This document shows, piece by piece, positions 57,821 to 64,000 of a stretch of DNA of 64,000 nt. The stretch is from positions 74,338,001 through 74,402,000 of the forward strand of contig OX419757.1 of assembly GCA_948567375.1 (NCBI GenBank), in the 5' to 3' direction. The notes beneath the pieces were generated by a model. It made no database searches. It saw nothing but the letters and a program-made list of their open reading frames with translations, and was not told the DNA's origin. Source of the DNA: Lunularia cruciata (lineage: Eukaryota; Streptophyta; Marchantiopsida; Lunulariales; Lunulariaceae). The position numbers and the translations under genes were made by a program. Position 1 is the stretch's first letter, and each line of letters starts with the position of its first letter.

Positions 57821-58390
57821 TCTTGCAAGAAGCGATGCAAATAGTCAAAAAAGAAATAAAACCATAAAAGGACCACCTAAAAGGAATAAGACTTGCCAAC
57901 AATCCCATTAGCCTCCCTTATCTCTCTATAGATAGATAAGTAGATATAAGAAATTACTAAATGCATTCTTAACATCTATCTATAAAGTAGTCCAATCTCA
58001 TAAAATATGTAGAAGTGTTTTAATGCCAAGAGATACAATCTCCATAGATAACAACTTCAAATTTATGAGTCTTATTAAAGATAAGAATAATGTTGAAAGA
58101 CAATGATATGGTATCAAGGCAATCTCTTCTTATAGCAATTTCTCTAATGCTTCTTGTATTCTTGTCCACCCATTGGAAGTTATTTAGCACCTAGCATTTG
58201 AGGAACTGAATTTTGTGTTCCTTTTAGGGATTCCTCCTTAACTCTAATTTATTATTGTCGTAATAAGAGAAATAAGAACCATACTATATTTGATAAAATA
58301 CTGAATGATTGAGGGGTAAGTATTGACCCTAGCTCATCATCAAAGTGGAATGCACAAGGAAGCTAATGAAATAAATATTGACTAAAAAAA

Positions 58391-59712
58391 ATTCTTATAT
58401 AGCTATGAAATATAGCATGCTTAGGATGTTAATTATTCCTATGAGTCATTTTGTATATTTAGAGTGGTTAACAAAGAGATTGTCATAGTATAGGATGTGT
58501 AATCTAATAAATTGGAATAGTCATTGTGACTGCATATCTGTGCATCTCGATTAATCCAGTCTAATCTTTATATATATTTCACACATCTGCCTTTCTCGAT
58601 TCTATTATACAACGAGTATGGTGTATTTCATACCACTCTAAACAACCACACTCGAAAAGTGGACCTTAATTGGAATAAAAGAACAACAATCATTATAGGA
58701 GAATGCTCCATCTTGTATCTTCCTATATCCACATAACTACAACCCACTCATATCTCACTTCATTTAATTAAATGTTAATTTAATTAAATTTTAATTATCA
58801 AAACCCTTATAATTTTTATTTCACATTTCTATAGTTTTCAAACTAGGTTCCAAACAGAACAAGGATATGAAAACCAGAAATAAGAAACCAAAAGTCCCAA
58901 TTTATCATTCTAATAAAATCCCTCGTAACCTTAATTTTTTTTTGTATTTTATATTTTCATATAGAATTCTCCGAACATTTCAATTTTAACACCAGTACAA
59001 CTAAACATTTTAGGACAGGAAAATCATATAACTAATAATCTAATATACAGCGAAAATTGAAATATTCGTCCCCATGTCCCTTACCCTTCTCTACGATCCC
59101 GTCGCGCTCCGAAATAAACGAATTGCTGCTTATTCCGTAGCAATAGGACATGAAGTCTGACCTAATGGGTAAAGTAATAAGAAAGATAGTCATGTCTCAG
59201 ACCACATGCTTCCAGTTTTCTGATTTGTCCCGAAGAATTAATTGCACTTGAGGAAGCGACTTTGAACGGAGAGACTTTCAACGTCTGGAGATCCTGAAAG
59301 AATTCTGGAGACCTTTTTCTCCTCTCAAGATATTTACTCCATTGAATCTCACAAGCCCATTGATCACATGTCATCTAATTTGTGGTGTTCTGAATCTTGG
59401 AGCGAGATTCTTAGAATATCTCTATAGACAAGTGTGTTTGATTCGCAGGTAGCGTTTAAAATATGCAGTCTTATAATAAAATTCAGGAATGATAGTTTCC
59501 AATTTCTATTTGATATACTTGAACAACGAAACGGCTTCTACGTATGTGATAGATATGGGAGGTTTGTATCAACTTTGCCTTTAGCTGCAGAATCACTCAT
59601 TTATGCTTTAACTTCTTTAACTGCAGAATCACTCATTATGCTTACTTCTTGACTGTGGAGACTATTCGATTTAATGTTCTCAAGTCCAGAAAGCACCACA
59701 AAGCTAAAATGG

Positions 59713-59714
<2 letters not shown>
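58391..59714. other. AT-rich stretch without a recognisable gene
   Basis: It includes an AT-only palindromic patch near 58758-58790. No coding motif seen. Confidence 0.4.

Positions 59715-59761
<47 letters not shown>
59715..59761. repeat. (AT)n microsatellite
   Basis: About 23 uninterrupted AT units. Confidence 0.97.
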
Positions 59762-59765
<4 letters not shown>

Positions 59766-62520
59766 TAGAAAAGATGTTTTGAATGTTTTTGTTTTATATA
59801 TCGTTGCCTTTGCAAATGTAGGAAGCATGTAACACCTGAAACGCTCAGTTTTAAGAATTTTGTTTGATAGCTTACTTACCCAGGCCATCTCATATGAAAT
59901 AAAAAGCAGGAAACTTGATAATGAGTTTGATATTCCTTAGAGAGTATATGTGATACTTATGTTTATTTTAGACTGAATAAATGCAAGAAAATTTCTTTCT
60001 TACAAGAAACCTTAACTTAGGAAGGGTCTAAGATTTGGCTTAAATGAGTTCAAATGAGGGAAATGTAGCGACTCTCTTTTTAATATTTCATTCCATTCCG
60101 GAAATCAGACGTTGAGATATTGAGACAAATGCTCTAGTCCACTGCAAACTCGATTTCGCACATCCGTTTCTTCGACCGTCTCCGTTATCTTCCGTTACCA
60201 AATTCTGAACCCTGTAACCGGGAAGGCAGATATGTTAACGTACGGCAAACAAGAAACCAGTCGGTGATTACCATGATGGGAGTTCAATACGACAAAACAA
60301 AGGTAGCATAAAAGACAAACTGGTCATATGTTGTCATTTTGACTTTAGTCGATTATCGGTATCTTGCACACACCTGTAAGTAGTACCTTGAACATTGGGA
60401 ACCAAAATCGAAGGCATGCAAAGACTTACACACCGGTAAGTGCTTTGAACACCGGGAGCCAAAATCGACAGCATGGAAAGACTTTTACAAGTATCAGCGG
60501 ATTATGAATACCAAGGTAGAATTCTAAGCACGTAATTTGATTTCATTTGCAGGCGATTCTGAAATTTGACACGTCAACAGAAATCCTCAGATAAAATTCC
60601 AGATAGCTAACAATTTAGCTAAAATTGCTTTTCACAGTTTGCATCTATCGCAATTTCAAGTGGCCTCTGGTTGAATTCAGCAACGTTATACTTAGATCTT
60701 TAGAGGGAAGTCATTTACACATTTAGAATTACACACGTGGGTTTGTTAAAATCCAAACGATTTACTGTTTTCATGACTAAAGACCATTATTCTTTTGCTT
60801 CAAGTTCATGTGGATGCCAATATCATTGCCACAAATTTGAGCTCGGTTTCTTTATTCAATGTTAGATCCTCAATATTCCAATGAATCACTATATCCTCAA
60901 TGTCATCTGGCCGCTGCTTATTGGTGGTCATTTGCACGCTGTTTTATATTTCTCGAATTCTGTTGCATAGGCGTTATCGAATACACGTTGCTTACTCATT
61001 CTTTAGATATATATGATTCTCGATACGTTGCAATTATGCCTTTGCTTCAAGTTACATTCGAGGTATTTAATTTGAGGAATGTATCACTATTCTCACATCG
61101 AGCATATCTTGGTTACCGTTCATGTTCATGTTCATATGCACTTTATTGAGTTCTGGATCACCCGTTCCTATGACGGCTTCTGCTCTCATCTACCAATATC
61201 CTCAATTCCAGTGATCTTACTTCAAAACTAAAATATAAATCCATGACTTTCTTATTCAGAAGAAGAAAATGAGACTATAAAAGTAGAAGAATGACACAAA
61301 AATAAATAAAAGAAAATTTAAGTTGAGAAGAGAAATCAGTTTGATCGTTAATCTACGAACATGTTTAAACCGGTCAAATATCGCTAATCTTGCCATTTGA
61401 GATGGCATCCAGTTATAGAATGGGATAGTTGTCTTTGCAACCTACACAAGTAGGTGTATACATTCTTAAAAACCTTCAATCGCCGGTCATGTTGTCTTCT
61501 CTTACTAATTCCCTCAATTTGAGCCGGTCATTTCGGGTACACATTCTGGATCGAAGCTGGCTACAGCAAAACGTAAAATCTATCCCATTGGAATCGAGCT
61601 TGAATACAGCAAAGTATATATCCTTAGAGACTATTCTAACTTCTAAACTCATTTCCTAACATATCCTTAGAGACTATTCACCAGAAGGACAAAAAGTGAT
61701 TAGAAAAGCCAAAACGATTAACCGATATAGATATATATGTTTTACACTGTCCATGTGATCCAGTAGTTTCTTTGTTGTTAAAAAATTCTCTCATATGGAT
61801 ATCCTAACTACTAGTAGATTCTGGCTCTGGCAAAGGTCGTTCAATCTTCATAACGCTCTTTGAGGTAAAGGAAGTTAAGTTCATTAAGATCTGCTCCGAT
61901 TAGGGTATAATACCTTGAAAAAAGCACTGCTTATGTCTTTTAAGAAAGTTGACTCAACTCTTCACCAAAAGTAATCAGTACTTAAGTGGAAACACACTTT
62001 CAAGTCCATATACATCCGAAGGTTGTTTTTACTTTTTGCTGAGAGCGGGAGCTGCGGGAGAGTGTGGAGACGGAAGAGGAGAGGGAGAGACACGATATGA
62101 TATCTATTTGTTCCGAGGGTTCTCTAGCACGCAGCACTCTCGAGTGAATAGTAAATTCTCTTCGTTTTTCAATTTCGATTCCATTTGCACCTAGATGGAA
62201 GACTATGGAGAATGGAGTAGAAGTTTATGAGGATTTTTAGTTTTTTTTTTAGGGTTTAGAGTGATCATTATACATTGAGAGTGATGGGTCTAGATTTTTC
62301 ATTTCATTTTTCAATCTCTTGGTTTTTATGATTAAGTTCCATTGGAATTTAGTTTGAAAACTTTGGAGATGGAAATTGAAAGTTATGAGAGTTATAGATT
62401 TTAGTGTTTGGAGAGATTATGTTCTTATGTGAGTTGAGATGTGAAGGGTTGTGGTTTTGCAGATATGGGGAGATATGGAGAGGAGCAACATGTGTTACTA
62501 TCATTATTCTTGTGCTAACC
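59762..62520. other. stretch without a recognisable gene
   Basis: It contains a 60-bp tandem duplication at 60369-60485 (CACACCnGTAAGT ... AAAATCGA). Open frames at 60859-61149 and 61429-61659 have no motif I recognise. The last few hundred bases before 62521 may be the 5' leader of LINE copy d, but nothing in the window lets me align it. Confidence 0.4.
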
Positions 62521-63024
62521 ATGGCTACATCTTCCCATGTGGGGTCGCCTAGAGCAGGTCGGGATACACCATGCCCGGTGTGTCACCGACGCTTTACCTT
62601 GCAAGGGGTAAAGATCCATGTGGGAAGAATGCACAAGGACTATGATTGGACCACTTGAAATGCCCACGTGAGACGAGCGACCACATCGACAGTAATGACA
62701 CTCGAGATCACACACGCTTCTTCTATCCCTTTGTTGATCGTTCCAAGGATACCGATCGAGTTGTGGGAGTGGTTAGCTTCTCAAGCGGGTTGCATTTTGG
62801 GGTTATTTGAGATTGGTTTTCCATGTTCACGTCTATTCCATAGGCTTCCCCGCACACTCTATGATGAGGCTAAACATGCTTTTTGCCTACCACTTGATCG
62901 TTTGGCACGTGATCCCTTGGACAAGTTAGCATGGTTCCTATTTCTCTTACTCCCTCGATGGTGTCTTCGTTATGCTAGAGGAGGACGTGCGGGGCATAGA
63001 GAGGTGCATGCTAGATTTCGTTGA
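62521..63024 (+). pseudogene. N-terminal zinc-finger part of LINE copy d ORF
   Basis: From MATSSHVGSPRAGRDT the frame enters CPVCHRRFTLQGVKIHVGRM-H, a CX2CX11HX4H finger at residues 18-38, then HKDYDWTT and a TGA at 62656-62658. Copy c has TGG at this place (near 45912), so the stop is a single G-to-A change and the same frame continues to 63024. An N-terminal C2H2 finger before the RT is characteristic of R2-type elements, where it helps bind the target DNA. Confidence 0.75.
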
Positions 63025-64000
63025 TTTTGAGTGGAGGATTGGGCAGCCCTTTAAGAGGAGTATGTTAGGGCTACACGATTTAGGAGACAAGCATCACCAC
63101 AGGATAACATAGAGTCCGCTTGATTACGATAATGTAGGACATTGGGTCAAGCGGGAGAGTTTAGTAGAGCAGCATGAGCGCTACATCCTTTGTCTATAGC
63201 GAGTCCTACTAATGAGACTATCTCTTCCCTACGCTCACTACATCCTATAGCAATAGAAGGACTACCACCAGAGGTCTTAGATTATCAGCCTGAGCAGCCT
63301 TTATGTCTTGATAGGTCGCTATAGGTCATGTGTAAATAGCATTGTGCACTGCTCCTTGCCTTTCCTCAGGAGGCTTATCAGGGATGGTTTATGAGCATCT
63401 TAGAGATTGCTTCCAAGCAAATGACCCTTCTGGTTTTACCGAGTTGTTTCAGGTGGCTGTAGCAGTAGCAAGAGGAGACATTCCTATGTCTGTTAGTTGG
63501 GTGTTAGGTGCTAGTTGACTTCTCATGATGGAGAAGGACATGGGAGGCATTAGACCAATTGATATTGGAGAGATCTTTTTGTGTTTGGTCAGTCGTACCA
63601 TTGTCCTTCAGCATCGCTCTCACTTTTGACAACACCTTAGTCCACATCAGTTTGGAGTAGCTACACTTGGTGGATGTGAGGTTATATTTCTAGGCATTAG
63701 AGCACTCCTATATGTCCATCTGGAGTGGGTCGTCCTATAGGTGGATGTTGAGAATGCTTTTAATAGCATCTCACGGGCATCCATCTTTAGAGAGCTTAGG
63801 GAGGCTAGTGGATCCTTGGTAAGTCTCATTCCTTTTGTGTGGTCTTTTTACGGCTCTCTTGCTTCCCTTCCTTTGCTACTAGCATGGTGGTTCACAGGAG
63901 GGAGTCACCGTCTTGGAGTCAACTGTTGGTACACATCAGGGAGATCCTTTGGGGGGACCCTTATTTGCCATGGCTCACTTAAGATCTCTCCTATCTACTA
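62521..64000 (+). mobile_element. RLE-type non-LTR retrotransposon copy d, 5' half
   Basis: Plus strand, continuing past the window. The ORF starts at ATG 62521 in a good context (ACCATGG), encodes a C2H2 finger (62572-62634), then a region of unknown role (62668-63024, RLFHRLPRTLYDEAKHAFCL, DPLDKLAWFL), then the RT from about 63380: FQVAVAVARGDIPMSVSWVL, PHQFGVATLGGCE, VDVENAFNSISRASIFRELR (motif A, intact Asp, 63741) and THQGDP (motif B, 63931). Frame changes separate the N-terminal, first RT and motif B parts. The right part of the element lies outside the window. Confidence 0.87.

Larger units (their letters stand above)
55558..58390 (-). mobile_element. RLE-type non-LTR retrotransposon copy f, long but decayed
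   Basis: Minus strand, about 2.8 kb. It follows copy c almost end to end: a 3' module at 55562-55660 (GGGGTTAACCC replaces GGGGCTTAGCCCC), CTAGTGTGATTGCTCTCTAT at 55768, the post-nuclease region at 55860-56040, the endonuclease/finger region at 56090-56340, the linker at 56420-57000, the RT at 57280-58200, and the region before the RT to about 58390. No frame survives except chance stretches such as 56525-57061 (plus). A (TA)n run (56349-56401) and a threefold tandem repeat (57393-57820) interrupt it. Confidence 0.75.

Overview
The window looks like repeat-dominated nuclear DNA of a land plant with a large genome. It is AT-rich, and I found no intact host gene, operon, CRISPR array or RNA gene that I can support. 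What it holds is nested retrotransposons: (1) chromodomain Ty3/gypsy elements (chromoviruses) with an initiator-Met-tRNA-type primer binding site and TG...CA LTRs; (2) one fragment of a second Ty3/gypsy lineage; (3) two solo LTRs of a further family ('family B'); and (4) about eleven pieces of one non-LTR retrotransposon family. I infer that this non-LTR family has the layout C2H2 zinc finger - reverse transcriptase - CCHC finger - restriction-like endonuclease (RLE), as in R2-type and related elements. The species is not determinable. The repeat content would suit a gymnosperm, fern, lycophyte or bryophyte, but that is inference.

Layout. 1-2004 and 7508-8095: one degenerate Lys/Glu-rich coding remnant, split by chromovirus 1 (2005-7502, minus strand, target-site duplication ACCTA). 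9735-11123 plus 16697-17165: one decayed RLE-element copy (minus), split by chromovirus 2 (11124-16696, plus). 19377-20934 and 23279-24555: two 5'-truncated RLE-element copies (plus). 24556-28590: low-repeat DNA with two weak gene-like signals. 28600-31290: pol remnant of the second gypsy lineage (plus). 31835-37142: chromovirus 3 (minus), 5'-truncated and with a family B solo LTR (33139-33733) in its integrase. 38517-38585, 41343-41431, 50289-50477 and 54105-54200: RLE-element 3' tails only. 42731-45960: the longest RLE-element copy (minus), followed by a chromovirus solo LTR (46078-46491). 47654-48388: a second family B solo LTR. 48695-49000: a 78-bp minisatellite. 51060-51880 and 55558-58390: two more decayed RLE-element copies. 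62521-64000: the 5' half of another RLE-element copy, running off the window.

How the parts relate. No copy here looks autonomous: every gag-pol or LINE reading frame carries stops, frameshifts or lost catalytic residues. Insertion order can be read from the nesting: chromovirus 2 is younger than the RLE copy it splits, family B solo LTR 1 is younger than chromovirus 3, and chromovirus 1 is younger than the coiled-coil remnant. The chromovirus LTRs carry clusters of GAAnnTTCnnGAA blocks upstream of a TATAAATA box, which is the arrangement of heat-shock elements. The RLE-element copies share a 3' end with two short hairpins and no poly(A). Two of the shortest copies are framed by 13-14 bp target-site duplications, so this 3' end is probably what the reverse transcriptase recognises.

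Two things deserve most attention: the RLE-type LINE family with its tail-only insertions, and the heat-shock-element-like LTR promoters.
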